NCBI GenBank assembly: GCA_012523075.1
Contig: JAAYJF010000061.1
Coordinates: forward strand, 1 to 59,193
Source of the DNA: Clostridiales bacterium
Lineage (GTDB): Bacteria > Bacillota > Clostridia > Ch29
Length of the DNA stretch: 59,193 nucleotides
Direction: 5' to 3'
This document shows, piece after piece, positions 50,982 to 57,657 of the stretch (positions are counted from its first letter, which is position 1; every line of letters starts with the position of its first letter). A program made the translations under genes and the position numbers. Below the pieces are notes generated by a model that saw only the letters and a program-made list of their open reading frames with translations, ran no database searches and was not told the DNA's origin.

Positions 50982-52185
50982 AAAGAACATCAACCGTATC
51001 CAGCCTCTCCATAAGCGCCTTTACAAGAAGGTCACTGTCCCCCCAGGGACCTATAATCACCGTATCTACATTCTCCGGAATATCTATTTTATCCAGAAGC
51101 CGGGGTAGAAGCCATTCGGTATCTAACCCTGGGTTCTCGAAGCCCGCCGCTACTATAACCAGTTTGCTTATTCCGGAATCCAGCAGATATTCCACCGCAT
51201 CTCCTATACCCGGCTGCCTATGCCTTAAGTAGGCAATCCTTATTTTTCTGCTCTCGTACCCATTCTTCATGATGCTTTCCTTTATTTTATCATAGAACAC
51301 CTGCTCACGGTTAACGGCCTGGGGATACTCATGCCGAACCCTTTTGCCGGTCCCCCTGGCCACCAGTACCACGCCCACCTGCTCCGGGCTTATCTCCTGG
51401 GTTTTTTCCAGAATGCCCTGCTCATAATAGGATACAAGCGCGTCATGATTCCATAGGGGAAAGGTAAAAAGTACCTCGGCGTCCATTCCACTGTTTTCTA
51501 TTACCTTGAGGATTTTTTTATCCACCACTTCCTTATAGGGTTGCTCCACCAGCAAGTTGTTTAAAACAACTATTTTGTTGTATCCGTCCTTTAAAATATC
51601 CTCCACCGTCGTTTCAATAAAGGGAGGCCCAAACAGGTTGGCACTGTACAGCCCGAAGTCTTCCCCAAGGGCCTCGCTCAGCTTGTTGTACAAATTCTCA
51701 CCGGTTCGTATGCATACGTTCCCGTCCATTCTTTTGATGTTCCTCTTCAATTGAAGAGCCTTAACCGGCATGTTCCACCACCTTACACCTCCAGCCCCGG
51801 CCTCTCTTTTTATATCCAGTCGGTACAAAGCGTTTTTGTAATGGTATTCGGTGATTTCCCCGGGGGAAAGGAGCAATATGGCCATTTCCTGTTTTCTGTC
51901 CGATGGGCTTATCTCCTCAATATCAATCCTGCCCGGGAAGGCGCTGACAAACACGCAGTAAAGAAGATACCCCAAAATCGCTGCCCCGGCGAAAATAAGC
52001 ACCACCCTCGTTTTTTTTCTGTGTTTTATAGTCAAAAGCACAAAAATAAAAAAGCATATACATAAAAGGGCAATTGTTATTATATGCCATATGCCGTGAA
52101 GCATCATAGCCGCTGCGACAATAATGCCGGTTAAGAATCCAATAAGTATCAGCGACAGGTATTCAAAACGCAACCAGATTTTCAC
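50980..52185 (-). CDS. Membrane-anchored ferrochelatase-like protein, probably inactive as such
   Basis: 401 residues, no confident named family. Three hydrophobic segments lie in the first 90 residues (LSLILIGFLTGIIVAAAMML, ITIALLCICFFIFVLLTI, VVLIFAGAAILGYLLYCVFV). The rest looks like two chelatase-type halves. The first has GPPFIETTVEDILKDGYNKI, then VVLNNLLVEQPYKEVV, then LFTFPLWNHDALVSYYEQGI, as in HemH. The second has VGVVLVARGTGKRVRHEYPQ, then GDAVEYLLDSGISKLVIVAA and GFENPGLDTEWLLPR. The position of the HemH catalytic His (AHG) is Arg here (ARG). Its terminator and start are good. Function unknown. Confidence 0.55.
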   Translation of the reverse strand: MKIWLRFEYLSLILIGFLTGIIVAAAMMLHGIWHIITIALLCICFFIFVLLTIKHRKKTRVVLIFAGAAILGYLLYCVFVSAFPGRIDIEEISPSDRKQEMAILLLSPGEITEYHYKNALYRLDIKREAGAGGVRWWNMPVKALQLKRNIKRMDGNVCIRTGENLYNKLSEALGEDFGLYSANLFGPPFIETTVEDILKDGYNKIVVLNNLLVEQPYKEVVDKKILKVIENSGMDAEVLFTFPLWNHDALVSYYEQGILEKTQEISPEQVGVVLVARGTGKRVRHEYPQAVNREQVFYDKIKESIMKNGYESRKIRIAYLRHRQPGIGDAVEYLLDSGISKLVIVAAGFENPGLDTEWLLPRLLDKIDIPENVDTVIIGPWGDSDLLVKALMERLDTVDVL

Positions 52186-52237
52186 AAAACTCCCTCCTTC
52201 CTACTAATCTTTATGCATGCGCGTCCCGATAAATAAC

Positions 52238-52271
52238 AAAAAAATAAAGGCCCAGGATAAACCCGGACCTT
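52238..52271 (-). terminator. Terminator after pduL
   Basis: On the minus strand AAGGTCCGGG pairs with CCTGGGCCTT (two G-U pairs) around TTTAT, followed by TTATTTTTTTG. Confidence 0.85.
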
Positions 52272-52304
52272 AGAAATTATTATTTCTTTTATTTAGCGAA
52301 AAAA

Positions 52305-52883
52305 TTAGTCGGTAATCACTTCCACCATGGCCCCATTGCCAATACCAGCCGCATTCCCTTCCTCTATGTCTATGTGCATATCCAATGCAAAAGTGGGGGA
52401 CACCCTGATTAGTACATTTTCAAATACCAGACCCCTCATGCCTTCCACCCTAACCTTGACCCTCTGGAAGTCCTCAACACCAAAGGCCTTTGCATCATCA
52501 GGATGCATATGAATGTGTCTTGCCGCCACTATAACGCCGTATTCCAGGTCAACCTCCCCCTTTGGTCCGACAAGCTTAACGCCGGGAGTGCCTTCGATAT
52601 CTCCGGAATCCCTCACCGGAACCTTCAGTCCCAATTTATAGGCGTCCGACACCGATATTTCAATTTGTGTCTCCTTCCTTACGGGACCTAAAATCCTCAC
52701 ACCCTTAAGCGTTCCTTTTGGCCCAACTATGTCCACCTTTTCTTCACAAGCGTATTGCCCAGGCTGGGACAGGACCTTGAATTCGGTCAGTTCATGGCCA
52801 GCGCCAAAAAGCTTGTCAAGATGTTCCTGCGTTACGTGCAAATGCCTATTGGACAGTCCAACGGGTACTTTTTTGCCGCTCAT
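52305..52883 (-). CDS. pduL: PduL-type phosphate acyltransferase
   Basis: 192 residues. Interconverts acyl-CoA and acyl-phosphate; in stand-alone form probably acetyl- or propanoyl-phosphate. Family metal motifs are SNRHLHVTQEHLDKLFG at the N-terminus, VIVAARHIHMHPDDAKAFG in the middle and FALDMHIDIEEGNAAGIGNG at the end, the histidines binding zinc. No microcompartment genes are nearby, so a role as the cell's phosphotransacetylase is possible. It has a promoter and terminator of its own. Confidence 0.92.
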   Translation of the reverse strand: MSGKKVPVGLSNRHLHVTQEHLDKLFGAGHELTEFKVLSQPGQYACEEKVDIVGPKGTLKGVRILGPVRKETQIEISVSDAYKLGLKVPVRDSGDIEGTPGVKLVGPKGEVDLEYGVIVAARHIHMHPDDAKAFGVEDFQRVKVRVEGMRGLVFENVLIRVSPTFALDMHIDIEEGNAAGIGNGAMVEVITD

Positions 52884-52955
52884 GTAAACTCCTCCTTACT
52901 CCTTCGTTATTATTGGTTAACAATCCTTATAGCTGCGGATTGAACTATACACTTT

Positions 52956-52985
52956 ATTTTACCAGATTGCCCGATGCATTGCCAA
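52956..52985 (-). promoter_or_regulatory. Promoter of pduL
   Basis: TTGGCA (52985-52980), 18 bases, TAAAAT (52961-52956); both hexamers miss the consensus by one base. Confidence 0.6.
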
Positions 52986-53039
52986 CTACCTTGTCCCTAT
53001 ATATTTATTATCCACCTAAGCAAAGTAAATCCTGTATTT

Positions 53040-53068
53040 AAAAAACAGGGGCCAAAACGTCCCTGTTT
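53040..53068 (-). terminator. Terminator of the DUF1858 gene
   Basis: AAACAGGG pairs with CCCTGTTT, overlaps the stop codon and is followed by six T on the minus strand. Confidence 0.85.
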
Positions 53069-53258
53069 AAGAATACATCTTATTTAATTCTTCCACTATT
53101 ACATCGGCTTCTACGCCATAGGTTTGAGCTGCCCGCTCAATGCTCTTGTACAGAGCCCCGCCTCACCCAAAACATCGAATTCCGTACTTGTCAAATACTT
53201 CCTCGGCGTCGGGATGCTGTTTTAGTATATCCTTAATCTTGCTTTCTTTGCTATACAA
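53067..53258 (-). CDS. Candidate DUF1858 selenoprotein (in-frame UGA at codon 32)
   Basis: 63 residues if codon 32 (UGA, 53165-53163) is read as selenocysteine. The frame starts at TTG 53258, with GGAGGT upstream, as YSKESKIKDILKQHPDAEEV then FDKYGIRCFG. It continues without a break after the UGA as GGALYKSIERAAQTYGVEAD then VIVEELNKMYS and a TAA. This is the DUF1858 (hybrid-cluster-protein-associated redox disulfide) pattern, in which the motif is normally CxGC; the UGA stands exactly at the second Cys, giving CFGU. A hairpin fitting a bacterial SECIS lies 28 nt after the UGA. A -10-like TATAAT is at 53296-53291. The alternative is a nonsense mutation or a sequencing error. Sel genes are not in the window. 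Confidence 0.7.
53124..53140 (-). promoter_or_regulatory. Candidate bacterial SECIS hairpin
   Basis: RNA arms UUGAGC (53140-53135) and GCUCAA (53129-53124) close the 5-nt loop GGGCA. The loop starts after 28 nt from the UGA and begins with GG; known bacterial SECIS elements have a G among the first two loop bases and a UGA-to-loop distance of about 16-37 nt. A second, nearer hairpin (GCUCU-GUACA-AGAGC) overlaps part of the spacer. Confidence 0.6.
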
Positions 53259-53341
53259 ATATAACACCTCCAGATAATCCTGCTCCTATTATTATACTAC
53301 GGATTATTCGCTATGGATATACTTACTGCCGTTTTTCGGTC

Positions 53342-53938
53342 CTAACGACAGTAAAAGTCGTGGTTACCTATGGTTGTCACATAGTTTAGTTCCTCCTTGA
53401 ACCATTTGGTCGCCCTGCTGCCGGCAAGGCTCTCATATATAAAGAATTGTGCATTACCAACAGTTTGTCCATTTTCGCCGATAGGTCTTACACCCTTAAG
53501 GGCTTCCCTGGCAGCCCTATATGACTGCTCTGAGGGTTCCTTACTATCCCATCCGCCATCGGTTATCGGCTGGAACTGACCTTTTTGGAATATTACCCCC
53601 TTTATGGTATTTGGGAATCTTTCGCTCATGGCCCTGTTTAATACAACAGCACCCACTGCTACCTTGCCATCATAGGGCTCATAACGGGCCTCGCATTCAA
53701 TTATTTTAGCCAGCAGATAGAGGTCCTCTGCATTTGTACCGATATTCCCCCTGCTTACCGTGGTTTTGGGGGCTGCTACGGCAGGCATCATTCGCTGTTC
53801 CTGCAAAAGGGCTACCGCCGGCGCATCCAGGTAGGCATCCTCTACCGTTTCAGTACACTCCTTACCCCCTGTGAACAGTATCGTAATATTAAGCAAAACC
53901 ACAGCCCATAATACTGTTCTTCGTATTTCTATCATCAC
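53342..53938 (-). CDS. SleB/CwlJ-type cell wall hydrolase
   Basis: 198 residues. An N-terminal signal or anchor segment (TVLWAVVLLNITILFTGG) precedes a Hydrolase_2 domain: DLYLLAKIIECEARYEPYDG with the likely catalytic Glu, then KVAVGAVVLNRAMSERFPNT and IKGVIFQKGQFQPITDGGW. SleB and CwlJ degrade spore cortex during germination. The peptidoglycan-binding repeats of full SleB are missing. The gene has its own promoter (TTGCAA-17-TATAGT). It lies 83 bases upstream of the DUF1858 gene. Confidence 0.85.
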   Translation of the reverse strand: MMIEIRRTVLWAVVLLNITILFTGGKECTETVEDAYLDAPAVALLQEQRMMPAVAAPKTTVSRGNIGTNAEDLYLLAKIIECEARYEPYDGKVAVGAVVLNRAMSERFPNTIKGVIFQKGQFQPITDGGWDSKEPSEQSYRAAREALKGVRPIGENGQTVGNAQFFIYESLAGSRATKWFKEELNYVTTIGNHDFYCR

Positions 53939-53981
53939 TTCTTCCCCCTAATACTGGTAGCTTTATCCAACACAAGTTAGA

Positions 53982-54010
53982 ACTATACCAGATTTTAGTA
54001 TTAATTGCAA
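53982..54010 (-). promoter_or_regulatory. Promoter of the SleB-type gene
   Basis: TTGCAA (54010-54005), 17 bases, TATAGT (53987-53982) with TGG just before it (extended -10). This looks like a vegetative sigma-A promoter rather than a sporulation one. Confidence 0.65.
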
Positions 54011-54052
54011 CCTCTTATCTTTATATCCACTTTTCATAAGAAATATAACCAT

Positions 54053-54083
54053 AAAAAAAGACCGCCCTGTCGCGGTCAAAAAA
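54053..54083. terminator. Terminator between the nucleoside phosphorylase and SleB genes
   Basis: GACCGC pairs with GCGGTC around CCTGTC, with A-runs and T-runs on both sides, so it can act on either strand. Confidence 0.85.
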
Positions 54084-54124
54084 ATGGGGAAATTCCGTAT
54101 TAGTTTTGATATTTTAGTTCCCCT

Positions 54125-54328
54125 AAATATCACACATTTAACACTTTACATCTCCTAGTATGTCATCCCCAGCAAAGCGAAGGATCTTCAGGTTGTTGAA
54201 ACATAAGATTCTTCACTGCGTTCTTAAGCGGCAAAGCCGGATCCTTCGGACTTCGTCCTCTTAAATGACAAAGTCAGCTCCTTTGGGCTTCGCTTCTTCG
54301 TAATGTCAGGTAAAGGAATGTGATACTA
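54125..54328. repeat. Repeat family 1, copy C (both ends visible)
   Basis: Left end ACTTTACATCTCCTAGTATG then TCATCC; inner GAAGGATC, GATTCTTCACTGCG and GGATCCTTCGGA units; right end ATGTCAGGTAAAGGAATG and TTAATGCATTATATATAG touching the phosphorylase stop codon. The left end is the inverse of the right-end type seen in copy B, so the ends behave as terminal inverted repeats. With the hairpin at 54053, this accounts for the gene-free stretch 53939-54328. Confidence 0.75.
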
Positions 54329-55141
54329 TTAATGCATTATATATAGTATCTCCTTTAGCAGCCTTATAAACTTCTCCTGTGCCTTTTTACCCACTTCCAG
54401 TACTTCCCGGTGGTTGGGCGCATGGTCCAGCACGCCAGCTGCCATGTTGGTTATGCAGGAGATGCCCAGCACCTTCATGCCACAGTGGACCGCAGTGATA
54501 ACCTCCGGCACCGTGGACATGCCCACCGCGTCTCCTCCTATGGTACCAAGCATCCTTATCTCTGCAGGGGTTTCGTAGCTGGGGCCGGTGACACCGCAAT
54601 AAACTCCCTGCCTTAATTCAATCTCTAGCTCTTTGGCACAGGCTACAGCAGTTTTTATCAAATCCCTGTCATAGGCATTTGTCATGCCGGGGAATCGCTC
54701 GCCCATCTCGTCCACGTTTGCTCCTATAAGCGGGTTATACCCCATAAGATTAATGTGGTCGGTTATTATCATCAGGTCACCGGGTTTAAAGCCCCTGTTT
54801 ATACCCCCGGCAGCGTTGGTGACAATCAACCGTTCCACTCCCAGTAGCCTCATAACCCGTACCGGGAATACCACCTGCTCCATTGGATAGCCTTCGTAAT
54901 AATGGAACCTCCCCTGCATTGCAATAACCCTCTGTCCCATCAGTTCCCCTGCCACCAGACGTCCTGCATGACCCTCCACCGTCGACATCGGGAACCCCGG
55001 GATTTCCGAATAATCAATCACCTTTTTGCCTTCTATGTACTCTGCCATCTGCCCCAGCCCCGAGCCCAATATCAAGCCAACGGCGGGCCGGGTATCAAGC
55101 CTTTCCTCTATGAACTCCGCTGCCTTCCTATATTTCTCCAT
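54329..55141 (-). CDS. punA: Purine-nucleoside phosphorylase
   Basis: 270 residues, trimeric PNP/MTAP type. Splits purine nucleosides with phosphate. Features: VGLILGSGLGQMAEYI, MQGRFHYYEGYPM and TNAAGGINRGFKPGDL, with TGPSYETPAEIRMLGTIGG and VGMSTVPEV at the base site. ATG 55141 is chosen over a frame reaching 55174, since it matches the family start and GGAGG lies upstream. deoC, two genes upstream, handles the sugar product. Confidence 0.92.
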   Translation of the reverse strand: MEKYRKAAEFIEERLDTRPAVGLILGSGLGQMAEYIEGKKVIDYSEIPGFPMSTVEGHAGRLVAGELMGQRVIAMQGRFHYYEGYPMEQVVFPVRVMRLLGVERLIVTNAAGGINRGFKPGDLMIITDHINLMGYNPLIGANVDEMGERFPGMTNAYDRDLIKTAVACAKELEIELRQGVYCGVTGPSYETPAEIRMLGTIGGDAVGMSTVPEVITAVHCGMKVLGISCITNMAAGVLDHAPNHREVLEVGKKAQEKFIRLLKEILYIMH

Positions 55142-55202
55142 TCTATTCCGCCCCTCCCGATTGATATTCCACATTTAGTATACCATTATTGTGAAAAAAA
55201 AG

Positions 55203-55225
55203 AAAAACCTGCACTATTGTGCAGG
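55203..55225 (-). terminator. Terminator of the M23 peptidase gene
   Basis: CCTGCAC pairs with GTGCAGG around ATAG on the minus strand, followed by TTTTTCTTTTTTTT; it starts right at the stop codon. Confidence 0.9.
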
Positions 55226-56353
55226 CTATATCCCAAGCCATGGCCTAGGGTTTACTACCTCTCCGTTTTTTCTTACTTCAAAGTGCAGGTGCGGCCCGGT
55301 GGATACGCCGGTACTTCCTGCCAGGGCTATGGTGGTCCCCGCGGTAACTACTGTCCCCACCTTCACATTCAGGCTGGAGTTATGTGCATAAAGGGTTGTT
55401 ATACCCCCACCGTGGTCTATTATTACCGTCTTCCCGTACCCTCCGTAGGTATTGGCATATATTACCTTGCCGGCACCGGCCGCTACTATCTTTTTACCCC
55501 AGGGAACCCTTATATCTATGCCGGCGTGGTATTTTCTTGTTTTATATATGGGGTGCACGCGCCATCCATAGTCCGAAGTAATATAGTTATATCCGGGTGC
55601 AGGCCATACAAATTTCCCGCCTATAAACTCTCCTTTTTGAGCCAGGCTTAGAATGGTCTGCGTAATCTGCTTAGAGGTCCTCTCCAGTTCCGCCAGCATC
55701 TTATCCAGTTCCTTCTCCTCGTTTCTGACTTTGGCAAGAGCGTTATTCCTGCTGGCGGTGACGGTCTTTATCTCGTCTCTCTTATTACGAAGGTCGTTTC
55801 GCAGCGACAGCATCCTTACTTCCTTTTCCTTAACCTCGTCTTCCTTTGCCTGTACCAAATCCCGGTATTCCTTCAGTTCTTCAAGTATTGAAATATCATA
55901 GGCTGCCACCTTGCGCACCAGATAAAAACGCGAAACGAAATCCGAGAAGTTCTCTGCATTTAGCAGCACTTCCAGGTAGCCATAGCCGCTGTTTTTGTAC
56001 ATAGCCCTAAGCCGTTGTTTATATAGGTCGTCCCTCTTTTCCAGCTCCTTCTGGGCCTCTTCCAGCTCTTTGGTAACCCTTTCCAGTTCTTTTCTGGTAG
56101 CTTCAATGTCCCTTTCCACCTGGCCCAGCTGGTTTTCCGCCTCATTTAACTGGTTGTTGAGCCGTTCCAGTTCTTTTATAAGGTTATTTTTCTGCTGCTG
56201 GACTTCCTTAAGCTGGCTTTCTCTTCTCTGCTGTTCCTGTTGAACCTGCTCGAGTTTTTTTTGTTCCTCGGCAAGGTTTGCATAAGCCGCGGTGCTATGT
56301 AACAAAACTATGGATACTGCGATTATTAGAGACATTAACCTGGATTTCCTCAC
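55226..56353 (-). CDS. M23 peptidase with coiled coil (EnvC-like)
   Basis: 375 residues. An N-terminal signal segment (LIIAVSIVLLHSTAAYA) is followed by a long coiled coil (about 35-240) and a LytM/M23 domain: SDYGWRVHPIYKTRKYHAGI-DI, then GKTVIIDHGGGITTLYAH, ending GPHLHFEVRK. The zinc ligands of M23 are present, so it may be active, unlike many EnvC activators. GTG 56353 is chosen for AGGGGGG 6 bases upstream. It may act in cell separation or spore wall work; the target is unknown. Confidence 0.85.
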   Translation of the reverse strand: MRKSRLMSLIIAVSIVLLHSTAAYANLAEEQKKLEQVQQEQQRRESQLKEVQQQKNNLIKELERLNNQLNEAENQLGQVERDIEATRKELERVTKELEEAQKELEKRDDLYKQRLRAMYKNSGYGYLEVLLNAENFSDFVSRFYLVRKVAAYDISILEELKEYRDLVQAKEDEVKEKEVRMLSLRNDLRNKRDEIKTVTASRNNALAKVRNEEKELDKMLAELERTSKQITQTILSLAQKGEFIGGKFVWPAPGYNYITSDYGWRVHPIYKTRKYHAGIDIRVPWGKKIVAAGAGKVIYANTYGGYGKTVIIDHGGGITTLYAHNSSLNVKVGTVVTAGTTIALAGSTGVSTGPHLHFEVRKNGEVVNPRPWLGI

Positions 56354-56388
56354 GCCAAGCCCCCCTGATAACACTATTCTGTGTCTAT

Positions 56389-56416
56389 TTTATAACAAAA
56401 GGGGCTGTTTTGTCAT
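56389..56416 (-). promoter_or_regulatory. Candidate promoter of the M23 peptidase gene
   Basis: ATGACA (56416-56411), 16 bases, TATAAA (56394-56389) with TGT before it. Confidence 0.4.
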
Positions 56417-56470
56417 ACAATTTGTTGAAAATTTAATATAATTGTAATATTTCGTTATTTTTACATGCAA

Positions 56471-56899
56471 TTATATATCCCACAGCGCAAGCCCAGTGGT
56501 CTTATCGAATTCCCTTTCCAAGTTCTCCCCCTCAAGTTCCTCTATAATGAATTCCGCAGCAAATACAATGGTCCCCTCCATAAGGTGGCCCCCAAAGCTC
56601 TGGCCCTTTTCATCACTCAGCGTTATATGGGCGTGGATAAAGGGTTGTCCGTCCTTCAACGAAACGTTTCCTACAAGGCTTAACACCTCCATAGGTTTTT
56701 CGAATACAAAGTTTTCATACTTTTGGGCCTCGCAGTCATAGAAACCTGCCACCGCCCTCTGTACCGCACCAATCATCTGCAACCTGCCTAGTTTTATCCC
56801 CTTTTCTTTAACAAAGTCAGTCAGGGAATTAAGCAGGTCAGACCCGTGGGGAATCCTGCCCACAAATGTCCTTTTTCGAGTGTACTCCTTTGCTGCCAT
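56471..56899 (-). CDS. PPC/DUF296-domain protein
   Basis: 142 residues, one PPC (DUF296) domain: RIPHGSDLLNSLTDFVKEKG, LQMIGAVQRAVAGFYD, then VGNVSLKDGQPFIHAHITLS and GGHLMEGTIVFAAEFIIEEL. In plants the domain goes with AT-hooks; bacterial single-domain versions are of unknown function, although the His-containing PFIHAHITLS suggests metal binding. No AT-hook is seen. It overlaps the deoC start by one base, so the pair is probably cotranslated. Confidence 0.88.
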   Translation of the reverse strand: MAAKEYTRKRTFVGRIPHGSDLLNSLTDFVKEKGIKLGRLQMIGAVQRAVAGFYDCEAQKYENFVFEKPMEVLSLVGNVSLKDGQPFIHAHITLSDEKGQSFGGHLMEGTIVFAAEFIIEELEGENLEREFDKTTGLALWDI

Positions 56900-57585
56900 T
56901 ACGATTCCTCCTTTTTGGTTTTTTGTCTGTACTCCTCCATTATTCTAACACCGCTGCTGGTGCCTATCCGTCTTGCCCCCGCCTTTACCATTTCCAAAAG
57001 GGTTTCAAGGTCCCTTATTCCTCCCGAGGCCTTGACACCAACACCGGGACCCACAGTATCCCTAAGCAGCCTTACATCATCGGTACTTGCTCCTGCACTG
57101 CCAAAGCCGGTGGAGGTCTTGACAAAGTCCGCGCCGCAGTCCCTTACTATTTTGCACAGCCTAACCTTCTCCTCATGGTCAAGAAAGCAGGTCTCTATTA
57201 TTGCCTTGACTATATTATCCCCCGCAACCTTCCTTATCTCCCTTATTTCCTGCTCCACTATCCTGTAATCTCCACCCTTTACCGCCCCAATGTTGACCAC
57301 CATATCCAGCTCCCCGGCTCCCAGCTTCAGGGCAGTGCTGGCCTGGTAAGCTTTGGTACCTGGGTTGTCCGCTCCCAGCGGGAAACCTATTACCGTGCAA
57401 ACCTTTACCTTTTCTCCCCTTAAGTAATCCGCCGCCGTTTTTACCCAAAAAGGGTTAACACAGACCGAATAAAAACCCTCCACCACGGCTTGATTGCACA
57501 GCCTTTCAATGCTCCTTCCATCTGCATCAGCCTTAAGCAGGGTATGGTCAATCAGCTTTGCAATGCTCTCCGGCTTTGTAATCAC
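56899..57585 (-). CDS. deoC: Deoxyribose-phosphate aldolase
   Basis: 228 residues, TIM-barrel class I aldolase that splits 2-deoxyribose-5-phosphate to glyceraldehyde-3-phosphate and acetaldehyde. The N-terminal IDHTLLKADADGRSIERLCN, ADFVKTSTGFGSAGASTDDV with the Schiff-base Lys, and VGVKASGGIRDLETLLEMVK are typical. It lies with the nucleoside phosphorylase gene, so a nucleoside salvage group is likely. Confidence 0.95.
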   Translation of the reverse strand: MITKPESIAKLIDHTLLKADADGRSIERLCNQAVVEGFYSVCVNPFWVKTAADYLRGEKVKVCTVIGFPLGADNPGTKAYQASTALKLGAGELDMVVNIGAVKGGDYRIVEQEIREIRKVAGDNIVKAIIETCFLDHEEKVRLCKIVRDCGADFVKTSTGFGSAGASTDDVRLLRDTVGPGVGVKASGGIRDLETLLEMVKAGARRIGTSSGVRIMEEYRQKTKKEES

Positions 57586-57657
57586 ATCGTCCTGTCTCCC
57601 TTCTCCCTTGGTTCTTTAAGTTAATTAAAACTATACTGTTAGCTAACGCTCTCCCCA

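Noticed and set aside
53067-53258. The UGA as a plain nonsense mutation in a dying gene
   Set aside because: Not excluded, but less likely: the stop is at the exact site of a conserved Cys, the downstream part is intact, and a SECIS-like hairpin, ribosome site and terminator are all in place.
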